A DNA stretch of 64,000 bases from Undibacterium sp. CCC3.4 (GTDB lineage: Bacteria; Pseudomonadota; Gammaproteobacteria; Burkholderiales; Burkholderiaceae_D). The position numbers were made by a program, and so were the translations under genes. Below the pieces are notes generated by a model, which saw nothing but the letters and a program-made list of their open reading frames with translations, made no database searches and was not told the DNA's origin. Positions 1-8,123 of this stretch are shown here, piece after piece (the first letter of the stretch is position 1; each line of letters begins with the position of its first letter). The DNA lies in contig NZ_CP133779.1 in NCBI RefSeq assembly GCF_034347425.1, forward strand, positions 3,224,001 to 3,288,000. Reading direction: 5' to 3'.

Positions 1-177
1 GTCGCCGAGGTCGGCCTGCACGATGCGGGTACGCGGAAAGCCGGCTTGCTCCACATATTTCAAACGTTCGGGGTCGCGATCGGCGACGGTGATGTCATAA
101 TCGCCAGTATGTGAAAGCAGATTGAGGATTGCATCCCCGATTTTCCCTGCGCCTAGCAAAATGAGCTTGGTTGCCAT
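1..177 (-). CDS. Saccharopine dehydrogenase-like oxidoreductase, N-terminal part
   Basis: Only the first 59 codons lie in the window; the gene runs off the left edge. The reading starts MATKLILLGAGKIGDAI, a Rossmann dinucleotide-binding motif (GAGKIG, residues 9-14), followed by an acidic strand end (TVADRDPERL) as in saccharopine dehydrogenase/homospermidine synthase-type NAD(P)-binding domains. A substrate cannot be assigned from this fragment. It is divergent from the Lrp/AsnC regulator at 323, an arrangement often seen when an Lrp-type protein controls an amino-acid catabolic gene, so amino-acid (perhaps lysine) metabolism is a reasonable inference but not shown. Confidence 0.7.
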   Translation of the reverse strand, partial: MATKLILLGAGKIGDAILNLLSHTGDYDITVADRDPERLKYVEQAGFPRTRIVQADLGD

Positions 178-241
178 TTTTATCTCCCCGGTTATTGTTG
201 CAAAAAGAAATCATTAGCTAGTCTATGCCCAAGTTCTGTCA

Positions 242-262
242 GATAATAGTGTCGAAATTATC
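242..262. promoter_or_regulatory. Inverted repeat in the divergent Lrp/dehydrogenase promoter region
   Basis: GATAAT and ATTATC form an inverted repeat with a 9-base spacer, 60 bases upstream of the Lrp-type gene and 65 bases upstream of the divergent dehydrogenase. Lrp/AsnC proteins bind degenerate AT-rich dyads, so this is a possible binding site. The half-sites are short and could occur by chance. Confidence 0.3.
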
Positions 263-322
263 GTCAATATGGCTTACTAGGGTACAAAATGACTCAAATT
301 TACGACAAGGTGTAGCGAGGCA

Positions 323-769
323 ATGAATCGAGAACTGGATGAGATAGATAAAAAAATCCTGGCTTTGCTCATCGATGATGCGCGTTTGCCGGTGACGGTC
401 ATCGCCCGGCAAGTCGGGGTAGCACGCACGACGGTGATTGCGCGCATTGCCGCGCTGGAAAAGTGCGGCATGATCGTCGGCTATGCGGTGAAGTTGAATC
501 AGAAAGCCTTGCAGTCGGCGGTGCGCGCCTATGTGGGCTTGTCGGTGGAAACCAAGTATGCGGCGGCCTTGATACGCTACTTGCAAAATTTACCGGAAAC
601 CGAAACCTTATGTGCGGTGTCGGGGGTGATCGATTACATGCTGACCTTGCGCTGCGATACCACCGCCACACTCGATGCCTTACTCGATCAAATCGGTGCC
701 ATGGATGGCGTGCGACAAACCTCGACCTCGATTATCCTCAGCAAGCGCATAGACCGCGCGGCCGGGTGA
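323..769 (+). CDS. Lrp/AsnC family transcriptional regulator
   Basis: A 148-residue protein of normal size for the family. The N-terminus (LDEIDKKILALLIDDARLPVTVIARQVG, given here in parts: DEIDKKILALL and PVTVIARQVGVARTTV) is the typical AsnC helix-turn-helix at about residues 4-55, and the C-terminal part (AYVGLSVETK, residues 75 onward) is the RAM ligand-binding domain. The ATG at 323 is preceded by a GCGAGGC ribosome-binding sequence. It diverges from the dehydrogenase at 1-177 and probably senses an amino acid to control that gene; the ligand is unknown. Confidence 0.9.
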   Translation: MNRELDEIDKKILALLIDDARLPVTVIARQVGVARTTVIARIAALEKCGMIVGYAVKLNQKALQSAVRAYVGLSVETKYAAALIRYLQNLPETETLCAVSGVIDYMLTLRCDTTATLDALLDQIGAMDGVRQTSTSIILSKRIDRAAG

Positions 770-774
770 GCTAT

Positions 775-1113
775 TCAACTATTGCTGGAAATAAGTTCAG
801 GCGATGTTATTTTGTTGTCGAGCGGGAGTTTCGGATCGCCGCTGTGATTACTGGCGGCGAAACCTGCTTTCGATTGCTGCAGAATTTGCCAATGTACCGA
901 GGCGCGATCGACGCCGCTGCGGTCCAGTGGTGCTGGCAATTGCGCTGCCGATTGCGCTTGCTTGGCCGTGGTGGTGGCGTCACCCTGAGCCGCACTCAGC
1001 AGTTCGCGCGAGGTCGGTGGCAAGGAGCTCATGGCCGACGCGTGGCTACAGAGTAGTGTCGCCCAAAGCGTGGCCGTAAAGCGTGATCCAAGTGTTACAG
1101 AGTGCTGTGACAT
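775..1113 (-). CDS. Small exported protein, unknown function
   Basis: A 112-residue protein beginning MSQHSVTLGSRF, followed by a hydrophobic stretch and a plausible signal-peptidase site after SHASA (residue 27). The mature part is Ser/Ala/Gln-rich with no recognisable domain. The frame stays open for 41 codons upstream, but those lack a signal-like start, so the ATG at 1113 is preferred. It lies 70 bases downstream of another small exported protein on the same strand (1184-1390) and is convergent with the Lrp gene, from which it is separated by only 5 bases. Confidence 0.5.
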   Translation of the reverse strand: MSQHSVTLGSRFTATLWATLLCSHASAMSSLPPTSRELLSAAQGDATTTAKQAQSAAQLPAPLDRSGVDRASVHWQILQQSKAGFAASNHSGDPKLPLDNKITSPELISSNS

Positions 1114-1183
1114 AGTTGCCCGCTGGTAAAAAGTGCTGTTGCTTGAATATTGTACGAATGTTGTCAGTATGGTGTCATCAAGC

Positions 1184-1390
1184 TTAATTTGCTGCAATGG
1201 AATTTTCGCGCAAATTATGCTCGTGGTCGTAAGCAATTTTTTCTTGTTCCGTCATTCTTGCTGCTGTTATTGTGACGGTAGCCAATGCGGTGCTCGCTGC
1301 CGGCTTCGCTGATTGCACACCGAGCACTATGGTAGCAGCAATTGCGACGATACTTAAGCAAGTGAGGGCGGTTGAATGGAAAGTTTTCAT
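1184..1390 (-). CDS. Small membrane or exported protein, unknown function
   Basis: A 68-residue protein, MKTFHSTALTCLSIVAIA..., with one N-terminal hydrophobic segment (about residues 8-27) that could be a signal peptide or anchor, then an Ala/Thr-rich linker and a charged tail (TEQEKIAYDHEHNLRE). A strong AAGGAG ribosome-binding site lies 7 bases upstream of the ATG, which supports translation. No family was recognised. It probably shares a transcript with the exported protein at 775-1113. Confidence 0.6.
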   Translation of the reverse strand: MKTFHSTALTCLSIVAIAATIVLGVQSAKPAASTALATVTITAARMTEQEKIAYDHEHNLRENSIAAN

Positions 1391-1561
1391 GTGAAGCTCC
1401 TTGGTGAGGTTGGTGCTGCTTGGTTGTGCTGCGATGAAGCTACTTTATCCAAGCGCGCCATGCTCTGCCATGCCTATGTGATGAATTGCGTGAATCGCGG
1501 GATGAACTGCATTTTTGGTGGCAGTGACAGTTGAAAATTCAATTCGATAGGACTAGTTGAG

Positions 1562-3508
1562 ATGATAACCAAGCGCACGTTGTTCGCTTGCTTGCTGCTG
1601 TGCGCTACGGCGGCACAAGCACAATTGCAGAGTTGGGGTAGTTATCCGCCTCTGCCAGGACTCAGCGCCGGCAGCACGCCAAGCGCCGAGGCACCACTGG
1701 CCATGTTAGAGCAGCGCCAAGCGCCGGCCGTCTCCAACTGGCTGGGGCAACAGGATGTCTTGAGTCGTGCGGTGTTGGCACGTTTAGCCGCGCGCACGGC
1801 GCTGGCGGCACGTTTGCAAGCCTTGGCGCAAGCAGTTGCTCAGCCGGCGCTGATGCTGGAGTGGCCGGAGTCTATCGTGTATGCACTCAGTGGTAACGAT
1901 GGACGTAGTCGCGTGCTGCTGCGCCAGCAAAACACCGGCGCCGAACGGGTGCTGTACATCGCCGCGCCGGAACAGCAAATTCTGGCGCTCGTGCTGGCAC
2001 CGGAGCGCGATAAATTGATCGTGGTCGCGCGCAGCCAGACAGTTGGCAAACAGGCTTACCTGGTCGCGCTCAGCGATGCCAATGCCGATGTTGACGTCAT
2101 CAGTGGCTTGCCGCCGACTTCAGTCGCGGCACAAGACGTGTGCTGGAGCAGTGATGGCAAGAGTGTGTTTTATCGGAGCTGGCGCAGCGGCAAAATGGAG
2201 TTGCGCCGTCACGTGCTCGGCCAAGCACCCGTCAGCGATCGTTCTCTGCTTGAAGGCAGTGAAAAAATGCTGCAGCTCGCAGCCGCTGACACACTGACAC
2301 TGAGTCAGACGCCGGCTTCCAACTTCGCCTTGTTAACGCAACAGTCGGCGGCTGGGCGCAGCTACTTCTTGAGCCAACAAGCTGGCTTACAAGCAGCGAA
2401 GGCCAGTTGGCAGCAAGTGGCGACGCCGGCCGATCAAGTTGTGGCGGCCACCGAAAGCGCTGGCATGCTGTATTTCGTCACAGCGAAAGGCCGGTCTCCC
2501 ACGCGAATAGAACAGCTGGACTTAAGGATGCCGCAATTACAATTGCGCAAGGCCAGCATTTTTCTGAAGAATAGCCAGTTCCCCATCGAGGCCTTGGTAG
2601 TCAACAAGGACGCGCTGTTTTGGCACACTATCGAAGCTGGCGTCAGTCATTTGTATCGCGCTCCATTAAAAGGCGCAAGCAAGGACGCCAGCGAAGAAGT
2701 GAGTTTGCCCATTGCCGGCAAGTTGAGTGAGTTGGCGCTGGCGGCGGATGGCGTGTCGCTGCAATTTCGACTGGAAGGCGGCAATGTGCCGGCGCTCACT
2801 TATCGTCTGACGGCGGATCGGCAATTGCTGAGTCAACAATTGCCGGGTCAGGTAGCTGGCGTTTTTCCTGGATTGGAAAGCAAAAGCATCGAGCTGCCGG
2901 CTGCTGATGGTGCCAAGTTATTGTTGACGCTGTATGCTGCTCCGGAGCTACAGCTTGACGGCAGTCATCCGCTGCTATTGATGCCTGTGCCAGTCGGCAT
3001 AGATTTCGACCCGACCCGTTTGGCATGGATAGAACGCCAGGGTGTTGTGGCGCTGCTGGCTGAACGCGTGCCGGCCCAGCCATCCCAGCGCAGTGCCGAC
3101 ATCATTGCGGCAGCAAATTATTTGATTCGCGCCGGCTACACCGTGCCGGCCCGCTTGCTGGGGCAAGAAACGCGTCCCGGGCAGACCGGCTTGATCACTG
3201 CGGTGTTGCAGCGACCGGAATTGTTTGCCGCTGTCAGTCTGGCTGATCCTGAACTGGCGCAGTCTGGTGGCAAAGCTAAAACCACTTGGCCTTACCAAGC
3301 GCTGCGCGGTGGGCTCGGCTATCCGGCTATCTTGTTTACGCTCGCGGAACCAGTTAGTCCAGCCACCCTCAAGCTGGTGGCCGGTTTGCAGATTTTGAGC
3401 ACGAGCCGGCAGAAACCGGTGTTGTTGAGTACCAAGGCAAGCGCGGCCGACAACTGGGCCTTCTTACTCTGGCAAGCAGGCGACAAGACCATGGGCCTCA
3501 TGCCTTGA
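1562..3508 (+). CDS. Prolyl-oligopeptidase-like (S9) protein lacking the catalytic triad
   Basis: A 648-residue exported protein with a signal peptide (MITKRTLFACLLLCATAAQA). The N-terminal region (AVSNWLGQQDVLSRAVLARL) resembles the opening of S9A peptidases, the middle is a degenerate beta-propeller, and the end follows the S9 alpha/beta-hydrolase layout. Where active members have a G-x-S-x-G elbow before QRPDLF, this protein has GQETRPGQTG followed by QRPELFAAV, with no serine in the elbow. The usual Asp (GxxDDRV) is replaced by TLAEPVSPATLK and the usual GHGG histidine by STKASAADNWAFLLW. The protein is therefore probably a non-catalytic relative. It stands alone, convergent with sdaA and 9 bases from it. 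Confidence 0.75.
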   Translation: MITKRTLFACLLLCATAAQAQLQSWGSYPPLPGLSAGSTPSAEAPLAMLEQRQAPAVSNWLGQQDVLSRAVLARLAARTALAARLQALAQAVAQPALMLEWPESIVYALSGNDGRSRVLLRQQNTGAERVLYIAAPEQQILALVLAPERDKLIVVARSQTVGKQAYLVALSDANADVDVISGLPPTSVAAQDVCWSSDGKSVFYRSWRSGKMELRRHVLGQAPVSDRSLLEGSEKMLQLAAADTLTLSQTPASNFALLTQQSAAGRSYFLSQQAGLQAAKASWQQVATPADQVVAATESAGMLYFVTAKGRSPTRIEQLDLRMPQLQLRKASIFLKNSQFPIEALVVNKDALFWHTIEAGVSHLYRAPLKGASKDASEEVSLPIAGKLSELALAADGVSLQFRLEGGNVPALTYRLTADRQLLSQQLPGQVAGVFPGLESKSIELPAADGAKLLLTLYAAPELQLDGSHPLLLMPVPVGIDFDPTRLAWIERQGVVALLAERVPAQPSQRSADIIAAANYLIRAGYTVPARLLGQETRPGQTGLITAVLQRPELFAAVSLADPELAQSGGKAKTTWPYQALRGGLGYPAILFTLAEPVSPATLKLVAGLQILSTSRQKPVLLSTKASAADNWAFLLWQAGDKTMGLMP

Positions 3509-3517
3509 TGTGTCGCT

Positions 3518-4894
3518 TCAGCAGGCCGCGTAATTCACCGTCACGACATGAATAGCCAAACCGCCCAGCGAAGTTTCTTTGTACTTGACTTGCATGTCTG
3601 CGCCGGTTTGACGCATGGTTTCTATGGCATCGTCGAGCGTTACTTTATGGCTGCCATCGCTGCGTAATGACAGCGATGCGGCCGTGATCGCCTTGACCGC
3701 CCCCATGCCATTGCGTTCTATGCAGGGAATTTGCACCAAGCCACCAATCGGGTCACAAGTCATGCCGAGATGATGTTCGATACCGATTTCTGCGGCCGCT
3801 TCGATCTGGGCATTGCTGCCACCCAAGGCCGCCGTGAGGCCCGCCGCAGCCATCGCGCACGCTACACCGACTTCGCCTTGGCAGCCGATTTCGGCACCAG
3901 AAATCGAAGCGTTTTTCTTGCACAACATGCCGATCGCCGATGCAGCTAACAGAAAAGTGCGTATCCCTTGCTGTGGATTACTGGGTTTGCAATCTTCTGC
4001 GTAATAGCGCAACACCGCCGGAATAATACCGGCCGCGCCATTAGTTGGGGCCGTCACTACGCGTCCGCCGGCGGCATTTTCTTCGTTGACGGCCATGGCA
4101 TACAAGCTCACTCGGTGCAGCCCGTCATGCGGTAACACATCGGTGGTTTCATTGGCAGTGCGCCATAACTTGGCGGCGCGGCGCTGCACATGCAAGCCGC
4201 CTGGCAATTCTCCGCTGGTTTGCAAGCCACGCGCGATGCAGCTCTTCATCACTTGCCATAATTCATCGAGGCCGGCATCCAACTCTGCTTCGCTGCAATG
4301 GGTCGTCTCGTTGGCGCGCAACATGGTGGTGATGCTCAGACCGGTGCGGCTGCCATGGGCCAGTAATTCTGCCATGGTGGCGAAAGCAAATGGCAAGACG
4401 CTGGCGCTGGTAGCGACCGGCGCTTGTGCCAACTCGTCGGCCGAGTAAATGAAGCCGCCGCCGGTCGAGTAATAAATCTGTTCTTCGACGCGACCATCGC
4501 GTCGTGTCAGCCGGCAGCGCATGCCATTCGGGTGGCCGGGCAAGACTTCTTTCTTCAACCACAACAGGTCTCTGCCCGCATCAAAATCGATGGGATACTT
4601 GCCTAGCAGATACAGTGTATGACTGCTGTGGAGGGCGGCGATTTTTTCATCGATGGTTTCCGGTGCAATCTGTTTCGGTGTTTCACCCATGAGCCCAAGC
4701 AAGACCGCCTTGTCGGTAGCATGGCCAATGCCAGTCAGTGCCAGCGAGCCGTATAACGCCACCTCGACCTTGCTGATCTCTTCCGGTGCCAGCGCTTCTT
4801 CTACAAAGCGGCGCGCGGCCAGCATCGGGCCGACCGTGTGGGAACTCGATGGACCCACGCCTATTTTAAATAAATCGAATACACGCATATCCAT
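3518..4894 (-). CDS. sdaA: L-serine ammonia-lyase, iron-sulfur-dependent
   Basis: A 458-residue single-chain enzyme that deaminates L-serine to pyruvate and ammonia in the cytoplasm. The beta domain opens with IGVGPSSSHTVGPM (residues 11-24). The alpha domain carries the iron-sulfur cysteines with the known spacing C-X41-C-X10-C (C338, C380, C391). The ATG at 4894 is chosen because the conserved N-terminus MDMRVFDLFKIG begins there and an AAGAGA site lies upstream, although the frame stays open further. It is the third gene after kbl and tdh, 35 bases from tdh, so it probably removes serine made from the glycine released by Kbl. Confidence 0.95.
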   Translation of the reverse strand: MDMRVFDLFKIGVGPSSSHTVGPMLAARRFVEEALAPEEISKVEVALYGSLALTGIGHATDKAVLLGLMGETPKQIAPETIDEKIAALHSSHTLYLLGKYPIDFDAGRDLLWLKKEVLPGHPNGMRCRLTRRDGRVEEQIYYSTGGGFIYSADELAQAPVATSASVLPFAFATMAELLAHGSRTGLSITTMLRANETTHCSEAELDAGLDELWQVMKSCIARGLQTSGELPGGLHVQRRAAKLWRTANETTDVLPHDGLHRVSLYAMAVNEENAAGGRVVTAPTNGAAGIIPAVLRYYAEDCKPSNPQQGIRTFLLAASAIGMLCKKNASISGAEIGCQGEVGVACAMAAAGLTAALGGSNAQIEAAAEIGIEHHLGMTCDPIGGLVQIPCIERNGMGAVKAITAASLSLRSDGSHKVTLDDAIETMRQTGADMQVKYKETSLGGLAIHVVTVNYAAC

Positions 4895-4929
4895 CGTTGG
4901 TCTCTTTGTTTGGTATTGGCTTGCGCAGC

Positions 4930-5901
4930 TTATGCTGCTTGGCTCAGTTCCGGCTGACTGGGTTGAACATGTTTGAGCATATCGCTGACCAATTGGTTCA
5001 GATCGATTTGCGCGTGCCAGCCCCAATCTTGGCCGGCTTGTTGGTCGTCCAAGCTTTGCGGCCATGACGCCGCGATCGCCTGACGGCTGTCCGGTTGATA
5101 GTCTATGTCAAATTTCGGCAAATTTTGTTTGATTGCAGCGGCCAATTGGTGTGGATTAAAGCTCAAGCCGGCGACATTATAGGCCGAGCGCACCGTCAAT
5201 TTACTGGCGTCGGCTTGCATGAGCGAGATCGTGGCGCGAATCGCATCGGGCATGTAAATCATCGGCAAGGTGGTGTCGGCAGTGAGGAAGCACGAGTAAG
5301 TTTCGCCGCGCAAAGCAGCATGGAAAATAGCGATGGCGTAATCGGTGGTGCCGCCGCCCGGGGGGGATTTATAACTGATGATGCCGGGATAGCGAATGCT
5401 GCGCACATCGACGCCGTATTTGTCGAAATAGTATTCGCACAGGCGTTCACCGGCCAGTTTGCTGATACCGTAAATCGTACTCGGGTCCATCACCGTATAT
5501 TGTGGTGTATTGATGGCCGGTGTGTTCGGGCCGAAGGCGGCAATCGACGAGGGCCAGAAAATTTTCAAAGGCTTACCGGCCGCGCCACGCAGGCGTGCTA
5601 ACTCCAAAATATTGAGTAAGCCATCCATATTCAATTCCCAGGCCTTGAGCGGGGCTTTTTCTCCGGTCGCCGATAACAGGGCAGCGAGCTGATACACTTC
5701 GGTGATGTGATACTGCTCGACCACCGCTGCGAGGCGGGCAGGATCGAGCACATCGATTACTTCATACAAGGCCGCGCCATACAGGCTGCGCGGTGTGATG
5801 TCGGCGGCCACGACATTGGCCGTGCCATATTGCAGCGCCAAGGCTGCGACCAATTCACTGCCGATCTGACCATTGGCACCGATGACTAAGATTTTTTCCA
5901 T
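4930..5901 (-). CDS. tdh: L-threonine 3-dehydrogenase, SDR/epimerase type
   Basis: A 323-residue NAD-dependent enzyme of the extended short-chain dehydrogenase family that oxidises L-threonine to 2-amino-3-ketobutyrate. The GANGQIG nucleotide-binding loop is at residues 8-14, the Ser pair SSIAAFGP at 118-125, and the YGISK catalytic Tyr/Lys at 144-148. The segment YPGIISYKSPPGGGTTDYA is typical of the GalE-like threonine dehydrogenases rather than the zinc-dependent MDR type of E. coli. It sits between kbl and sdaA on one strand, so product is handed directly to Kbl. Confidence 0.93.
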   Translation of the reverse strand: MEKILVIGANGQIGSELVAALALQYGTANVVAADITPRSLYGAALYEVIDVLDPARLAAVVEQYHITEVYQLAALLSATGEKAPLKAWELNMDGLLNILELARLRGAAGKPLKIFWPSSIAAFGPNTPAINTPQYTVMDPSTIYGISKLAGERLCEYYFDKYGVDVRSIRYPGIISYKSPPGGGTTDYAIAIFHAALRGETYSCFLTADTTLPMIYMPDAIRATISLMQADASKLTVRSAYNVAGLSFNPHQLAAAIKQNLPKFDIDYQPDSRQAIAASWPQSLDDQQAGQDWGWHAQIDLNQLVSDMLKHVQPSQPELSQAA

Positions 5902-5994
5902 GTTGTTTTTCCCTGAGTGGTGACTGTATGAGTAACCAGTTGTTTTTATTATAATCTTCTAATGCTGTTTTTGTTGATTTGAATCACTTTTTTA

Positions 5995-7200
5995 TCAGGT
6001 GATCAAGCCGAGCTCGCGACCGGCCTTAGCAAACGCCGCCAAGGCGGTATCAAGCTGCTCTGTGCTGTGGGCAGCCGACAACTGCACGCGCACGCGCGCC
6101 TGCCCCATAGGCACGACCGGATAAAAGAAGCCCGTCACCAAGACGCCGAGTTCATATAAGCGCGCCGCGAATTGCTGTGCCACCGGCGCATCAAACAACA
6201 TCACCGGTACCACCGGATGGGTGCCGGGTTTGATGGTGAAGCCGAGCGCGGCGATTTCGCGGCGGAAATGCGCGGTATTGGCATGCAAGCGGTCGCGCAA
6301 ATCGGTCGAGCTGGCCAAACGCTGCAACACCGCCAGCGAGGCACCGGCGATCGAGGGTGCCAGTGTGTTCGAAAACAAATACGGACGTGATTTTTGGCGC
6401 AAGGTATCGATCACTTCTTTGCGTCCGGCAGTGAAGCCGCCCATCGCGCCGCCGAGTGCCTTGCCCAGTGTGCCGGTGATGATATCGATGCGACCGAGTA
6501 CGCCGTGGTGTTCGTGGGTACCGCGCCCGGTCGCGCCCATGAAACCGGAGGCATGGCATTCATCGATCATCACCAAGGCATCATATTGCTCGGCCAAAGC
6601 GCAGATACGGTCGAGTTGAGCGATGGTGCCATCCATGGAAAACACGCCGTCGGTAACGATGATGCGATGCCGCTGACCGGCTGCCGCTTGTAATTGTGCT
6701 TCCAGGTCGGCCATATCATTATGTGCATAGCGATAGCGCGCGGCCTTACATAAGCGGATGCCATCGATGATGGAAGCGTGGTTGAGGGCGTCTGAAATGA
6801 TGGCGTCTCGTTCATCGAACAAAGGTTCAAACAAGCCACCGTTGGCATCGAAGGCGGCCGCATAGAGAATGCAATCTTCGGTGCCGAGAAAGCTCGCCAG
6901 CGCTTGTTCCAATTGTTTGTGCACAGTTTGGGTGCCGCAAATGAAGCGTACCGACGACAAGCCGTAGCCATATTGTTCGGTCGCGGCAATCGAAGCCTGT
7001 ACCATTGCTTCATCACCCGACAGACCAAGGTAATTATTGGCGCATAAATTGATTAATTCGCGGCCGTCGTCGCAGCTGACGAGTGCACCCTGGCGCGAAG
7101 CCAGCACGCGTTCCGGTTTGTACAAGCCCTCAGTACGCAATTGCGCGAGATTATCGGCGAGATTGCTGATGAAATGTTGTCTGGATGCGGACTTGCTCAT
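5995..7200 (-). CDS. kbl: 2-amino-3-ketobutyrate coenzyme A ligase
   Basis: A 401-residue PLP enzyme of the alpha-oxoamine synthase family, cleaving 2-amino-3-ketobutyrate with CoA to glycine and acetyl-CoA. Diagnostic segments are CANNYLGL (53-60), TDGVFSMDGT (183-192), MIDECHASGF (211-220) and ITGTLGKALGGAMGG with the PLP lysine at K247. Length matches E. coli Kbl (398). First gene of the kbl-tdh-sdaA operon and transcribed away from the XRE-cupin regulator at 7350, with palindromes in the shared promoter region. Confidence 0.96.
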   Translation of the reverse strand: MSKSASRQHFISNLADNLAQLRTEGLYKPERVLASRQGALVSCDDGRELINLCANNYLGLSGDEAMVQASIAATEQYGYGLSSVRFICGTQTVHKQLEQALASFLGTEDCILYAAAFDANGGLFEPLFDERDAIISDALNHASIIDGIRLCKAARYRYAHNDMADLEAQLQAAAGQRHRIIVTDGVFSMDGTIAQLDRICALAEQYDALVMIDECHASGFMGATGRGTHEHHGVLGRIDIITGTLGKALGGAMGGFTAGRKEVIDTLRQKSRPYLFSNTLAPSIAGASLAVLQRLASSTDLRDRLHANTAHFRREIAALGFTIKPGTHPVVPVMLFDAPVAQQFAARLYELGVLVTGFFYPVVPMGQARVRVQLSAAHSTEQLDTALAAFAKAGRELGLIT

Positions 7201-7270
7201 GATTTCTCCGTAATTGCTGTAGTGTAAAGAGCTCTGCTGCTACACTATGTTTAAGTGAATTCCCGAAAAT

Positions 7271-7313
7271 GAATTTAAATTCGATATCAAGAACTGAATT
7301 TCGATATATCGAA
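7271..7313. promoter_or_regulatory. Paired palindromes between kbl and the XRE-cupin gene (candidate operator)
   Basis: Two perfect palindromes lie in the 149-base divergent intergenic region: GAATTTAAATTC at 7271-7282 and TTCGATATATCGAA at 7300-7313. The octamer TTCGATAT is also directly repeated at 7280 and 7300, 20 bases (about two helical turns) apart. Such spacing suits cooperative binding of a dimeric repressor, and the adjacent XRE-cupin protein is the obvious candidate. Function is inferred. Confidence 0.55.
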
Positions 7314-7349
7314 TATTAATCGTACTTTTTTAGTGATGCAAGCTACTTT

Positions 7350-7922
7350 ATGAAAAAAAATCCGCCCAATACGCCACCCGAAGTCGGTGCGACGCTACAG
7401 AAAATGCGTCTGGAACGTGGTTTGACACTGGAAGATTTGTCGCGCACAGCCGGGGTTTCCAAGTCCATGCTCTCGCAAATTGAGCGCGAAAAGGCGAATC
7501 CGACCATCGCCGTGGCTTGGCGACTGGCCAATGCGCTCGGAGTCAGCATGGCTGAATTACTGTCTTCGGAAGCGCCGCAACGCGACGCCATACGCTTGCT
7601 CGAAGCGCATGAAACCCCGACTTTGCCGGGCGAGCATGCCGGCTATGTCTTACGCATCTTGGGGCCGATGGAATTGGCCGGTAAATATGAATGGTATGAA
7701 TTGAGTTTGTCTGCCGGCGGTGCTTTGGTGTCAACGTCGCATGACCCGGGTGCGGTCGAACACCTGAGTGTTTTGCAAGGAAGTATAGAAGTCGAAGTCG
7801 AAGGCTTACGCAAAAAAGTCAAAGTCGGTGCTACCGCACGCTATGAAGCCGATAAAAATCACGCCATCCGCAATATCGGCAAAACTGACGCCAAGGCATT
7901 GTTGGTGGTGATACACCGTTGA
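7350..7922 (+). CDS. XRE-family regulator with C-terminal cupin domain
   Basis: A 190-residue protein with an N-terminal XRE helix-turn-helix (GATLQKMRLERGLTLEDLSR through SKSMLSQIEREKANPTI, about residues 12-66) and a C-terminal cupin barrel (about 100-188; GAVEHLSVLQGSIEVEVEG and the closing HAIRNIG). Proteins of this architecture commonly regulate the neighbouring catabolic operon in response to a small ligand bound by the cupin. Divergence from kbl-tdh-sdaA and the palindromes in between suggest it controls threonine utilisation and its own gene; whether as activator or repressor is not visible. Confidence 0.88.
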   Translation: MKKNPPNTPPEVGATLQKMRLERGLTLEDLSRTAGVSKSMLSQIEREKANPTIAVAWRLANALGVSMAELLSSEAPQRDAIRLLEAHETPTLPGEHAGYVLRILGPMELAGKYEWYELSLSAGGALVSTSHDPGAVEHLSVLQGSIEVEVEGLRKKVKVGATARYEADKNHAIRNIGKTDAKALLVVIHR

Positions 7923-7998
7923 ATCGACCGGTTCGAGCCCGATATACCCCTGCAAGCTGCTCGGTTATGCTGCTTATTGGCGATTTTTCAGCATCTGA

Positions 7999-8018
7999 CT
8001 ATTGCTAATTCGCAATAG
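7999..8018. promoter_or_regulatory. Inverted repeat upstream of the OFA transporter
   Basis: CTATTGC and GCAATAG form a perfect 7-base inverted repeat with a 6-base spacer, 105 bases upstream of the transporter start at 8124. It could be an operator for the formate/oxalate cluster. No local regulator is obvious apart from the small wHTH gene at 12359. Confidence 0.35.
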
Positions 8019-8123
8019 AACAAACACAATAGAATGTTAAATATTGATAATTCGCCGACGCCGTCGTGCGAATTGCTCAATTGCAGCTTTTTCTATTTTG
8101 TTTTCCGTAAAGGTCAGTCGTCG

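Noticed and set aside
463..1056. 197-codon plus-strand frame overlapping the Lrp gene
   Set aside because: Overlaps a well-supported gene out of frame and has an unusual Cys/Arg-rich composition.
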